Shown here in pieces: positions 33,371 through 47,368 of a stretch of DNA of 64,000 nt. A model generated the notes under the pieces. The model had not been told where the DNA came from. It did no database searches and worked only from the letters and a program-made list of their open reading frames with translations. The DNA comes from Parasponia andersonii. Taxonomy: Eukaryota > Streptophyta > Magnoliopsida > Rosales > Cannabaceae. The position numbers were made by a program, and so were the translations under genes. Every line of letters starts with the position of its first letter. The stretch's first letter is position 1. The stretch spans positions 249,159-313,158 of the forward strand of contig JXTB01000498.1 in the NCBI GenBank assembly GCA_002914805.1, written 5' to 3'.

Positions 33371-35800
33371 AAGTTCTTAAAGGATGAGTAAAATGACAAC
33401 ATTACATTTATATGTACACAAATTACTTTCTTTTGTTATTGATGAAATAAATAGTACTGAACATACTATATTCATGTTCTATATGTTAGAAATGAGAGTA
33501 TTAATTGTTCGACTTCTACCTAAGGTATTAACGATCATAAAACTATCAGTGTCTTTTGAATTATTGACTTGCACTTATATTATTTTTTTATATTCTATAC
33601 ATGATTGGTGGCTAAGATTTATATCCTTTTTCTCACTTGGGCAACTACATGGGGTTTAGTTTAAATAACTATCTACAAATTGTCTATTGTTTTTATAGAT
33701 ATATGGTTGAAACTTGTTAAATCATGAAAACGAGATGGTTTCAATTCTCTATTGTGGAGTTGCAATCTTAATATATACTTGTCAAATCTTTTTTAATTTA
33801 CTTTACTAATTTTTTTTCCAATTGTCTACAGTTAAAAGTACTATATTATTGGTGACTCTATATTTTGTCTAGGATGTTGGAGCACATGTAGTTCAGCTGC
33901 TGTTCTAAAGATGTAGGGAAGAACCCTATGATTATTGTAGTTTGAACTTTGTTGTTCTTGATATATATGGTTGTATTTTGAATTACTGTGCTCATTTTTT
34001 GTGGATACTACTATGTAACACTCAATGAAGTATACTAGTTAAATTTTATGTAATTGTTATAAGAACAATATATGGATCTTATATTATGTTATGTTACATA
34101 AAGTATTTTATTTAAAATGCTTCTTTTAATGCATTCTTATGTATATTATTCTACAAATTATTTTAGTACAGATTTTACATTTAAAAGGACTAAAAGAAAA
34201 ATGGTATTAGGAAAAAAAAATAAAAAAAAGGTAGGGTTAATGATATAGAACAGCGAGCAATACATGCTATAAAATCATTTCGTAGCACATCAAAGATGTT
34301 ATAAAAGAATTTTTATAGCATTCGACAAAAGCTATAATACAATTTTTATAGTATATAAAAAATATTATAAAAATGATTCTACAACATTTATAATATGCTA
34401 TAAAAGGTTTTCAATAGCAAGCAAAAAACGCTATGAAAGATATTCTACAGTACTTAAAAATGTTATAGAAGAGTTTTTAATAGCATACGGGATAGTATTC
34501 AAAAAACGCTATGATAAATGGGGACTTTTAATAGTGAGGGCTGTCATAGCATGCGCAAAAACGCTATCAAAACTCTTTTATAGTATTTTTTGTATGCTAT
34601 CATATCCAATTTCAGTTATAGTGTCGACTTTTGTAAGCATATCAGCTGGGTTAATCTTATTGAAATTTTCAAAACTTCAACCAGCTTTTTCTGATGATAT
34701 CTTGTACAAAATGTAATCTTACATCAATATTTTCGTTCTCTCATGAAACACACTGTATTTAGTCAGGTGAACTACACTTTGAGAATCACAATATATAGCC
34801 ACCCTATCATGCTTGTATCCCAACTCACTAATCCACACTTTAACCCTATCGGTAGAAAATAATGCAACCACATGCTAAAGACTAGATTTCTAACTAACAG
34901 TATTTCCATCTAGTGTAAAAACAAACTCAAACAATGAACTTCTTTTATCCTAGTCCCAAGAAAAATTTGAATCGCAAAACTTTTACTCTACAATCTGAAT
35001 TTTTGACACCTTTATAACAAAGCTTCAAACTAGATGGGCCTTTTAAGTATCTGAATAGCCACTTCATAGCCTGCCAATGAAACTTGTTTGCCCTACTAAT
35101 GTATCTGCGAACCAAACCTACTCTATATACAATATCAGGTTTAGTATTAACCATTGCATACATCCAATATCCTAAGTAGTAACTAACTTGAAGTGAGCAC
35201 CAATGGGAGTTTTTATTGCTTTAGCCTCTCCCATACCAAATATCTCAATTATCTTATCAAGATAATCTTTCTGAGATATTGTAAGAATCTACTTGTTTCT
35301 ATCTCTTATAATATCCATTTGCGAAATTCGCTTAGTTGAACCTAAATCCTTCATCTCAAATTCTGTTTCAGTAACAACTTCAAGCTATGGTTGTCATCCT
35401 TATTCTTACATACTATAAGCATATCATCCACATAGATCAGTAAATAGATGAAAGATTGGTCTTTTGTTCGAGCAAAGTAATCGAAACTATCATAAAAATT
35501 TCAAACAAAATCATACTTAAGCGTAAAGTCATCAAATCTTTTGTACCATTGGCAGGACGACTGCTTCAAACCATACTAAGATTTTTCAACAAGCACACTT
35601 TATGTTTAGCTCCATATTTCTCAAAACCTTCAAGTTGTAGCATTATGATCTCTTCATCTAAATTCCCATGCAGAAAAGCTGTTTTAACATCAAGTTGTTC
35701 GAGCTCAAGATTGTGAATTGTAACAATAGCTAAAAGTAATCTAATTGAAGTATGTTTAACTACAAGAGAGAAGACCTCATGGTATTCAACCTCCTCTACT

Positions 35801-38800
35801 TGTGAGTAACTTCAACAACCAACCTTGCCTTGAATCTAGGTTTTTCTATTCCTAGAATCCCTGTTTTTCTCTTGAAAACCAGAAGGTAGAGAGAAAATAA
35901 AACTTTCTGATTACAATTTTCATTAAATAAACCATAATATATAGAAACAATACACCCTACTACTAACTAAGAAATCTGGTACAAATCTCGACAAACCAGG
36001 GATTAATACTAATCCTATCAAAAACAAAATAAAATCAGATCATAAGAGATTTACAACACTCCCCCCTAAGCTGGTGAATAGATATTGATCATTCTAAGCC
36101 TATCTAACTTATCTTCAAAACTGGTAGTCCCTTGGTTAGAACATCAGACACTTGCTTCTTAGTTGGCACGTATGACATAAGAATGATTCTACTCTCTATC
36201 TTCTCTTTGATAAAGTGCTTCTTGGATATTTTTGGGAACTTCACTTCTCAATTATTTTTCTATTGCAATTCAGAATGAATGAGACAACCGACTATAAGAT
36301 AGGAAATTATACAGTGGGTGTTGAGTGCATGATCACTTGCCTTTCCTATAAGCTATTGTGATGTCCAGGTCATCAGGAAATAAATTCTCATAGGGCTGAA
36401 CTGAAGTACCTAAAGCAGTCCATTCTTACTATGAAATAGTTTGTTCTGGCTGTGGATTTGCAATAATCTGTTTTGGTTGTGGATTTGTTATCAGTTTAGC
36501 TTCTTGACAATGCATCAGAATTATGATAGCTGGTTCTTCTTGAGGTGCACATTGTCTTCGTGAATAAACATGAAGCTATGTTTTTTTCTATGATTAAGTT
36601 CTTGTGAATCTCCTCCTATTTCTAAGTCTGAATTTGTTGATGAAATAATAGGTAAGGGTGACAATGAATTTGACTATGATGGAGGATTTGATTGTGATGG
36701 AGAATCTAAAACAAATGGAAGATGAACAGAGAAATCCCAAAAATAATCTTCACTCACTTTCTCCCCCTGAAGATTAAAATAATCCCAAAAATAAATCGAA
36801 GAATATGACAAACATTTGTTTTGTGACTAGACGGTAGCACTGTATCTCTTTTGATTTGGAGAATAGCCTATGAAAATACATTTGATAGCTTTTGGGTCAA
36901 GTTTACTATGGTTGGGAGTTTCGGCATGGACAAATTCTTTATAACCAAAAATTTTGACCGGTATACTAGTGAAAAGACGAGTATTAGGATAGAAAGAAAG
37001 AAGAGTATTTAATAGAGTTTTGAAACCTAGGACTTGAGATGGAAGACGATTTATAAGATACGATGCTGTGAGTATGGCTTCTCTTAAAAACAATTTTGGA
37101 ACTTGATGATTTAATATGATTGCACAAGCTACTTCTAAAAGATGACGATTTTTCTTTCTGTAATTCCATTATATTGTGGTTTTTCTATGCATGAACGTTG
37201 ATGAAAGATAATATGATTTATTAAATATTGCTCAAGAATAAAGATAAAATACTCGCAGCGATTATCTGTATGAAGGATTTGGATTTGTGTTTGAAACTAT
37301 ATTTTTATTATTTGACAAAATTGTTTAAAAGTTGACTCGGCATCTGATTTTTCTCTTAATAAAAATACCCAACATGCACGTGTATGATCCAGTAATGTTA
37401 TTTACCCTTAAGGGGCCCCAAAGCTCACTATGAATTAGAGATAATAGTTTTAAGAATATGTATGGCTGAATAGGATAAGGAACACATGCATGTTTCACAA
37501 ACTGACAGATTTCACACTGAAAGGAGTTGATATCTCTATTCTTAAACAATGAGGGAAACAACTTTTTCAAATAAGGGAAGCTGGGATGACCTAACTTATT
37601 ATGCCATAACAATATTTGACTAGGAATAGAAACAGATTCACTACTCAGGGCTTGAGCTTGTTTATTCACGACTGGTTGATTGTCCTTAAAGAAGTATAGA
37701 TTGTCACGCTCCTTAGCACTGCTAATCATCTTCTCAGAAAGAAAATCTTGAAACACACACCGAGAAGAGAAGATATCAAATTACATGTCAAATTAGGAAC
37801 ATGAAGTATAGAATGTAATTTTACTTTTTTAGAGATTGCAATCATTTCTTTTCCCGCAACTGATGAGTTCTAGGGCATGGTTTATAAATTGAAAAAAGTT
37901 GATAATAACTAGTCATGTGATCTGAAACCCCTGAATCAATGATCTAGAGACAGTTAGTTTCAGATTTTGTTGTAAAACCTGATTGATAATTACCTTTCTG
38001 TGCAATTGAGCAACTAGGATTTGCTTTAGATGTTCCTAATGACTGAGTTTGGGTAATCAAAGCCTGTAGTTGTGTTAATTTCTCATTGCTAAAACCAGTC
38101 CCTCCTTTTTTGTTTTTTCTTCTTCAGTAGCAGCTTAGAAACTGCATCCATCATATTGTTTTTTCGGCTTCCAATTGGCAGGTTTGCCATGGATCCTCTA
38201 GTAGGTATCTCTAGTATGTCCCGAACGCGACAATCATCACACCAAGGTTGATCATTTTTCCTATTTCCACGGTGATCTCCATTGTTAGGAGAGAAATTGC
38301 ATTTAGTTAGGAAAGCGGAATTTTGGGATGGATCTTTTGGGATTGAAATCTTCGAACCACCAAGCATCACATGTTTTCTAGCTTCCTCTCTTCTGACTTC
38401 AACAAATGCTTCTCTTATTCAAGGAAATAGCTTAAATTCCAGTACACGCCCTTTAACTTCATCAAGGTCTTTATTTAGCCCGGGAAGAAAATTGAACACT
38501 CTTTCACTCTCCATTATTTGATTGTATTTTTTACTGTCTGCAAGGCATTTCCAATTTACATTCTCGAATTGATCTAATTCCTGCCACAAACTAGTCAGGA
38601 TATTATTATACTCGGTCACAATGAGTAACCTTTAGCAACCAACCTTGCCTTGAATCTAGGTTTTTCTATTCCTGGAATCCCTGTTTTTCTCTTGAAAACC
38701 TTAAGACAGAGAGAAAATAAAACTCTCTAATGATAATTTTCATTAAACAAACCAGAATAAATAGAACCAATACACCCTATTGCCAGCTAAGAAATCTGGT

Positions 38801-38932
38801 ACAAATCCTTACAAACTAGGGATTAATACTAATCCCTTTATACTAGGGATTTAAAATAACTTAATCAATGGAAGAAAATAACTAATCCTATCACAAATAA
38901 GGTACAATCAAATCACAAGAGATTTGCAACAA
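35801..38932 (-). mobile_element. Fossil nested Ty1/copia element with both LTRs
   Basis: LTRs at about 35801-36058 and 38625-38932 share long runs (CTTGCCTTGAATCTAGGTTT, AAATCTGGTACAAATC) and look about 88-90 percent identical, so it is moderately old but younger than its host element. A purine tract complementary to CTCCCCCCTAAG adjoins the 3' LTR at 36059-36071. Minus-strand parts: gag at about 38090-38619 (DQFENVNWKCLADSKKYN), gag-pre-integrase and integrase at about 37325-37756 (LWHNKLGHPSFPYLKKLF), integrase C-terminal part at 36827-37093 (SYLINRLPSQVLGFKT). No RT or RNase H is recognisable. It sits inside the RT region of the outer copia element. Confidence 0.85.
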
Positions 38933-40815
38933 AACCCATTTACAACCAATCAACTTCTTTCATTTTGGTTTGTCAATAAGAACCCATGTCTTATTCTTAG
39001 CTAAAGAAGTCATTTCTTCTTCCATTGCTCTTCTCCATTTACCTAATTAGAACTCTTCTTAGCTTCATTGTAAGAATCTGGCTCATCGAGCTCTAGGACA
39101 TTAGCCATATTGAGTGCACACGCAATTAAATCTTCTTGAGCAAATCTGGCTGGTACTCTTATTTGACATCTTGTTCTATCTCTAGATAGCAGATATTCAG
39201 ATAAGTCTTCATCTTTCCGATGCGTATCTTCAATTCTCATTTCCTCTTGATGGTTAATATGATCATAGTCCTTATTTGGAAAATGCTCCAGATCTTCATC
39301 TACTTCAGGTTGTAACTCTCCACCTTGATGAACATTTTGTGTTCTTGCTTCATTAGGTACCTACAAACTTGTTTCAATTTCCAGCTGAGACTTGTCTAGA
39401 GTCTCCCTAGTTTTAGTAGGTTTTGCCCCTTTCAGTTCTTGCGTGTTAGTCTCATAAAAAATAGTTTCAGTAAAGACAACATCTCTACTCACTACATATT
39501 TTTTATCATCTAATCATCAGATTCTATATTCCTTTATTCCTACGGCATATCCTAAGAAGATTCCCTTCTTAGCTTTTGGATTTAATTTACCTTGCCTTAT
39601 ATGCACATAAGTTAAATAACTAAAAGTTTTTAAATGACCTTAATTTGATGGAACCCCTAACCAAACTTGTTCAGATACTTTAAAATCAATGGTTGTACTA
39701 GGAGATCTATTAATTAAATAACAAGCTGTAGCAACAGCTTCGGCCTAAAAAATTTTAGGCAAACCAGATTGATTAAGCATGCATCTTACTTTATTCATGA
39801 TTGTCATATTCATTATTTCAGCTAATCTATTTTGTTGTAGTGTTTCAGCACAAGTATGATGCCTACCTATTCCATTTTCAACGCAATATTGGTTAAATTC
39901 CTTATTGCAAAATTCGAGATCATTATCGGTCCTTAACCTTTTGATTTTCCTACTAGTTTCATTTTCAATAAGTAATTTCCATCCAACAAACTTATTAAAA
40001 GTATCAGATTTATTCTTAAGAAAATATACCCATACTTTCTTAGAAGAATCATCAATGAAAGGTATTAAATATTGATATTTCGACAAAGAAAAGGGTACTT
40101 GTACGAATCCCATAAATCTGAATGAATATAGTCAAAAGTACCTTTTTTTTGATGAGTTGCAACTGCAAATTTCAGTCTATGAGCTTTTCCCTAGTATGCA
40201 ACACTCTTAGAACTCCAAATCTGAAATTTGTTTTTTGTCTAACAGGTTCTGTTTTCCAAGCTCCAGCAAGCCTTTCATGCTCATATGATCGAGCCTATTA
40301 TGCCATAATTCAGTTTGATCCCTTTTTTGATCTAACATTGCAGCATCACTTGTTACAGCTGAGCCTTGAAGAACATATAATCCGTTCTGAAATAAGCCCT
40401 TTAAAATCGCTATGAACCCTTTTGAAACTTTTAAGATCCTATCTTGAGACTTATATGAGTAGCCTATTTGATCGAAAGTACGAAGTGAAATAAGATATCT
40501 TTTCAAATCTGGGATATGTCTTACATCAGTAAGAGTTTTTACTGAACCATTCCATAGCTTAAACCACACAATTCCTATGCCAACCATATTACAAGTCATG
40601 TTGTTACCTATAAGTACTTACCTCCATTATACTTCTTGTATTCTTCAAATAAGTCTTTTCTTGGTGACGTATGAAAGGTACAGCCATAATCTATTATCCA
40701 CTCTCCCCTTGGATTAGTACTTGAAATAGTTAATACTTCTGAGCTTTTGTACCCATCAGATAAATTTGCCTCTTTAGAAAATTTGGAATTCCCATCTTCT
40801 TTCTGATCATAGTCA

Positions 40816-43800
40816 CTAAAATGAGTTTGAAAACACTTATTTATAATAACAAATCATAAATAATTTCACTTTTTTCTCGTTATAACATTGTAGTTATTCC
40901 AAAATAATTTTCTTGTAACCATGTTCATTAGTAATTTATAATTTAGTATAAAACATAGAAACATACTATTTTCACGAAAATTACATTATTTCAATAAAAT
41001 GGAGTTCTTTCAATCTTATTACCAAAATATATTTTTACTTGAAATCATATTTTAAAGAAAATACCTTGTAACATGATTCTATTAGAAATAATAAAATAAT
41101 ACAATATTTAGCTTTTGGATGATGAAAACTACTAGAAAAAATCAAAGGTTACTTAACTCGTTTATTTTGTTTATTTAACCAAAATAATCAACACAACTTC
41201 TCAAAAACCTATTATCATACAAATCACATATAACTATCACAAAAATAAAATCATATTCTAACTACACAAAAAATATTGACTACTTGCTACCCATGCATTT
41301 TCTATAATGAACTTAATAACTATTCTCAATAATGTTAATTTTTCACGATGGATAGCAATTCTAACATCTCTCCAAAAATTATCAAACTTAGGGAACTTGT
41401 TCTATAAGTCATTGGGTCTTAAAAGTACCAAGAATGTGACTATAGGGTTCATAGATAAGGCTCATGTAGCCAGATAAGCCGTAGCCACATTTCGCCCAAA
41501 GTGCCAAAAATTTCATATTTTTCTAGATTTGTAGTACTTATTTCGATTAGCTATAACTCTCAATTTATATGTTCACTTTTGATGAATTATGTACCGTTGA
41601 AATGCTAATTCGATAAACTTTCCAATCATTTGAAAATGACCCAATTAGGCAAGTAAAAATCCTTGAAAATCTAGCCATAATCTCTGCTGCGTTTTTACAC
41701 CTTAGTCCAAAATTTAAAAATTTATAACTTTCTATTTACCTAACTAAATCACTCTAAATTTGTTTTGTTTAAATCCTACTATCAATAAACTTTATCTCTC
41801 ATCAGATTCATCTTAATAGTTCATAAATTATTTAAGAATAAATTAAAACCCTAACCCTAGACATAAAATTTCAATCGCCAAAATCAAACTAAGACATAAA
41901 GCTTAATTTATTAAGAGTTATTACCTTAGGAGTGAGTCTCAATAATCTATAAGAATCGTCATCCTTTTCTTCTTCTTCCAAATATAGAGTCATCTCTTCT
42001 CTTTTTTTTTTTAATAGAGCATATGTTTAGAAACTAATAGTAAAATTAAATCTTTTTGGTTTCTTAAATTGACTAAATATTAATGTACTAAATTAACCCC
42101 AAATATTCTATTTAAGTAAGGGCTCTTTAGTCTTTTTTTTATTTATCCCTATATTATTTGTATCACATAAATAAATCTTTTTTTTTAAATATGATTTGTC
42201 ACATTCTCTCCCTTTTAAAAGAAATTTAGTCCTCTAAACTTTACATTCTTGTATTGTCCAAAGAAGAAAACATTAATAGATCCATAGATTTCTAGGAAAA
42301 CCTCAACATTTGGGTAAAACTATGATCATCACTTACTAAATTGAAATGATCTTTCTATCAATATGTTACGAACGTGAGAATGTGCACTTATTCTAATTTG
42401 AGTGATTGAAATATCAAAGAAAGATCGTCACTTTTAAAACTTATATATCAATAACTCCATAGCATTTCTCGTTCATTGTAATAGCCTCTTTAAACTTTCA
42501 CCCAAAAGAGGATGACATGATGACTCAAACTTTTTCTTTATACGAACATAGCCAATATGAATTCTTAATAATTAAAATCCCTTAAACCTTTTGTGCGTCT
42601 TTCAATCACATGCCCATAATGCTAAGAATGCACTTCTATTTCTTTTTCAATACTTCATATAAAGCCACTCTATTGCTAGATCAAAAACTATAACTATTTA
42701 CAAACATTACCAAGAGTAATATTTTATTCCACAAACCTTTGAAATATTCTTCAATATATCCTCAATAGTCCATATATACGTATATATTTTTCTTTTTGAC
42801 AATCCATTTATTTCAGATCAATATTGTAAAGCTCCGATAAATCTAATTCAATTTCCAAATTTATGTATAAGGTCTTTTAAAGCTTAGATACAATATGATA
42901 TCTTTATCTTAAATAACTATAAGAATCATCTTTCGTCTCATTCCGTCTAACTTTAATCTTCAATAGGCCAAAGTATGAAAATTAAATACAATCATCAAAG
43001 CTTACGTCAAATACAAATGTTATGTTACATATAATTCTAAATCTCAATGTTCACTCAAAATAACTATAGAGATTAAAATCTAATCAGTTAAGGGCATAAG
43101 CCAAGTCTAATAGTAGAAATATGAGTATAATTAGTCGAATAATACACTATATAACTACTTTACAATTTCTAGTAATCAATAATAATCTCGTTATAAAATT
43201 CCATCACCGTATTATCTCTCCCATATAGTATACTAAAAGTTTTCAACCTCTGTTTATATGGTCCTCATTCATTTTTCCATAGACTAAATACTAAGAAATA
43301 TGCTACGTGACTTCTTTCATATACTAGTTCCCAAAAGTTTCTTAGGCCTTTATCTTAATACCTCTAGAATTTCTAATATCTTATATTATGATTTTCTCAA
43401 AAATATCCTTTACAAGTAAGAGAGATCAATAGAACCACAAATGTGAACATCTCTCCACAAACTACATATTTCATAAAAATCAAATAATATATCAATCTTA
43501 GAAATATTGATTGACTTACATATTCTACTACATAACTATTTTGACCTTTTGTTTTATAAACACAATTTTCATTTTTTTTACCATTACCGATAATATTCGA
43601 GTTCCCAATAGTAAAACACTAAGTGTTCTAAAAACTCTTATCTTGTAATCCTTCTAGTTGCTCATCAAATAAGTACTCTTCAATTTGTTTGTGTAATTCA
43701 ACATAAATTTCAAAGAAAAGTAACACCAAACTCTATCAAATACAAAGATCACTCCCTCTTATACAGTAACACCATATAATAAAATTGTGAACTGATTTAC

Positions 43801-46800
43801 AGTAGCCATATATTCTAATTTCAACTCTACTACCTAATATCCATAATTATAACCAAATTGTCCATTCATCATATCTCGACTTTTGTTTAGCTTTCAAAAC
43901 AAATATTATTAAGGTAATATTATCTCAAAATTATCCAATTATATAAGTCATTAAGACTCCATAATTTTTTTTTCTAAGTAATACCATTCTCCAAATTAGT
44001 CCACTATTAGTTTTTTGAAATATCGCTCTCTAAATTATTATTCCACCTACAAGTCGTTAATGCCTATATTTCCAACATATCATCACCAATATTTATTAAA
44101 AAACTCATAGTAAGGCCTTTAACAGAACTAACATATTTATCCTCAATCCTCTAGTAACAATATTAGTTAACACAAACATATAAATTGACAGTTCTTATAT
44201 CATCTCTTTATTCTCTATCGTCAAGGAAACTAGATATTTAATAAATTTAATGTACTCAATGTTTCATTGTATGTTCTAGCCCATAGCATAAATAATTTCA
44301 CTTTCTGAAAGAATTTGAAATATTTTCTCTTCTTTATCCCATTAACCAATAAACTCAAATAGACATATCTTTGTCACATTAATACCATAACTAGGTAATC
44401 TATATTCTATAAATCTCTTACATAGATAATATAACATTAACAACTCCTTAGAATAATCACATAATTTCTTAGGAACCAAATAATTTCTCTTCTCTAATAA
44501 TTAACTTAGACTTCTTTTTTTTCAAATGAGGTCAAAAATACTAAGACACAACTCAAGAGAAAGCTGAAGAAAATAGCAAGTAAACTCATAAAAATTTTGA
44601 TATCAACTCCAAAATAAGACTCATTAACTCAATAACTATCCAATATTAATAATAAGAGAAAAAGATTCCAATACCCTAAGTCTATGAATTAAATACAAAG
44701 GAAATTAATATCAACAACATTAAATACTAGAAACCACAATATTCAACTAATATATCTTAGCGATCCTAAAAGTTTATGTTTATTTTTAAACCATCCCAAA
44801 AGTCTAGGTAATGTATATGATCACCAAATGTGAAGGTTAAACTAATTTTCCATCAACAACAAAATTTGAAAATATGAACTTAACCTATTTTAATGCCTGA
44901 AAAGACCAAAGTAACAAACTTATCAAATTTAAACCAAACATGAACTCAAATAAATCTCCAAACTATAACAGAAGTTAAGTTAAACTCAAATATTCTCAAC
45001 TTAGTTACCTAATATTCTAAACCACGTAAGATTGACTTATCACAATCTAAATTATCAAACTTATCCTAATCTCTGATACCACTTGTCACACCCCATAGCT
45101 GAGAACGTGCGTTGCATGCCTATAAGGCAAAGCCTTATAAATATGCAAGGCATCTATCTACAATCCACAAAAATAAAGAATAATTAAACTCCAAGAATAT
45201 CACTAAATCATAAGATCCAGCAACTCTTATAACGTCTCCAAATATTCAAAATAAATACTATATAATAAAAACTATAATTTAATAAATTCAAGATGAGCAA
45301 CTTTCCGAAACTTTACATTTCCTCAATCAAGATGAAAAATTGTTTTTTGAACCATACTCCTCAATTACTACTAAATATGTTCTCTCTTAGTTATACCTCT
45401 TAACTGACGATCTTTAAAACCTAGGAGAAAAAAATAAAAGGACGAGTTAGAAGCTCAGTAAGTAACTAGTAACCTTAACTAACTGGATCAGGCATATGTA
45501 ATCTAAAATCATTAACAAATATTTTTTCAAATTTGGTTTCGTAAATCAATACTTTTGAAAATATTCAAATCAAGTCGTTTAGTAAACAATTTAACAAAAA
45601 GAAGTAATAAGTTTCCAAATCTGTTTTTTTTTTTCGAATTCTTTTTAGTCAATAATAATTTCAATTATATTTCTTTTCAGTTTGTAGCAACTATGGCCAC
45701 ACTTATTCCTGTGACTAGGTTTGAATCTATCATAAATAACCCTTGTAGGTGGGTCCAAATCTACCACAAATAACTCTTGTAACTGAGTACGAATCACGAA
45801 TCTACTATATTTAACCCTATAACTAGGTCAGTACTGTCCACATATAACCCCTGTAGATCGGGTCCACATGCATAATCACTGAAGAGAGTTTTAAAACACT
45901 TATTTACAATAATAAATCATAAAAAATTTACTTTTATCTCATTACGATATTTTAGTCATTCTAAAATAATTTTCTTTTAACCATGTTCAATAGTAATTCA
46001 AATATATGATCAATAATTTAGTATAAAACATAGAGTCATACTATTTTTCACGAAAATTACATTATTTCAATAAAATAGATTTCTTTTAATAAATAGTCTT
46101 ATTACCAAAACATATTTTTACTTGAAATCATATTTTAAAGAAAATACCTTGTAACATGATTCTATTAGAAATAATAAAGTAATACAACATTTAGCTTTTG
46201 AATGATGAAAACTACTAGAAAAGATCAAAGGTTACTTAACTAGTTTGTTTTGTCTATTTAACCAAAATAATCAATATAACCTCTCAAATACCTATTATCA
46301 TACAAATCACATATAAGTATCACAAAAATAAAATCATATTCTAACTACACCAAAAATATTGACTACTTGCTGCTCATGTATCTTCTATAATCAACGTCAT
46401 AACTATTCTCTATAATGTTAATTTCTAACGATTCATAGCAATTTTTACATCTCTCTAAAAATTACCAAACTTAGAGGACTTGTTCTATAAGTTATGGGGT
46501 CTTAAAAGTACAAAGAATATGACTATAGAGTTTATAGGTAAGCCCTGTGTAGCCGGACAAGCCGTAGCCAGGTTTCGCCAAAGTGCTGAAAATTTCAGAT
46601 TTTTCCAAATTCGTAATACTCATTTCAATTAGCTATAATTCTCTATTTATAAGTCCATTTTTGAGGAATTATATACAGTTGAAAAGTTATTTCTATAAGC
46701 TTTTCGACCGTACCAAATATGACCCAATCAGACAAGTAAAGTTTCTTGAAAATCTAGTTGTAATCTTTGCTGCATTTTTACACTTTAGCACAAAATTCAA

Positions 46801-47284
46801 AAATTTATAACTTTCTATTTACCCAACCAAATTACTCAAAATTTGTCTTGTTTACATCCTAATATCAATAAACTTTATCTTTTATTAGATTCATCCTAAT
46901 AGTTCATACATTATTTATGAGCAAATTAAAACTCTAACCCTAGAAATATAATTTCAATCCCCAAAATCAAAGACATAAAGCTTAATTCATTAAGAGTTTA
47001 TTACCTTAGGAGTGAGTCTCAACAATCTATAAGAATAGCCATCCTTTTCTTCTTCTTCCAACTATAGAGTTGTCTCTTCTCTTTTTGTTTTTTAAACAGA
47101 GCGTACGCTTAGAAATTGATAGTAAAATTAAACCCTTAAGGTTTCTTAAAGGGACTAATTATTTATGTACTAAATTAACCCCAAATATTCTATTTAAGTA
47201 AGGGCTCTTTGGTCTTTCTTTTTTTATTTTTCCCTATATTATTCGTATCACATAAATAAATCTTTTTTTAAAGACGATTTGTCA
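40816..47284 (-). mobile_element. Fossil long-LTR element without readable coding part (LARD-like)
   Basis: A 2.2-kb LTR at 45084-47284 begins TGTCACACCCCATAGC and ends GATTTGTCA. A 1.4-kb part of its partner lies at 40816-42202; the two are about 90 percent alike by eye (AATCATATTTTAAAGAAAAT and CTTTATCTCTCATCAG-type blocks). A site complementary to initiator-Met tRNA (CTCTGATACCA, 45071-45081) adjoins the long LTR, and a purine tract (complement of TTCTCTCCCTTTT) adjoins the other, which fixes the orientation as minus. The 2.9-kb interior (42203-45070) has no recognisable gag or pol on either strand. This suits a large non-autonomous retrotransposon, or one decayed past recognition. Confidence 0.72.
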
Positions 47285-47368
47285 GATTGCTCTAGTTTTA
47301 AGATACTTTTGGGCTCATAGATCATCACTTAAATACCCATGACATTCTTAGAACATGCTACTACTAAA
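47285..47368. repeat. Left part of an LTR-like repeat split by a CACTA element
   Basis: TTTTGGGCTCATAGATCATC and ACTTAAATACCCATGA recur at 50775-50840 as TTTTTGAGCTCATGGACCAC and ACTTAAATACCGGTGA. The segment continues after the transposon at 50622 with CCCGATGTGGGATTGCC. Confidence 0.65.

Larger units (their letters stand above)
28077..34623 (+). mobile_element. CACTA (En/Spm-type) DNA transposon, 6.5 kb, TNP2 family
   Basis: Left end CACTACAACAAATAAGG and right end (reverse complement) CACTATAACTGAAATTGG are CACTA-type terminal repeats. Subterminal motifs of the form ATAGCATTTTT / AAAAACGCTAT recur on both sides (28100-28160; many at 34250-34600). It encodes TNP2 and Transposase_24-type proteins in the plus direction. 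The 3-bp flanks (ATC left, TCG right) do not match, and the two flanks belong to non-adjacent parts of the outer copia element, so the site was rearranged. Confidence 0.85.
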
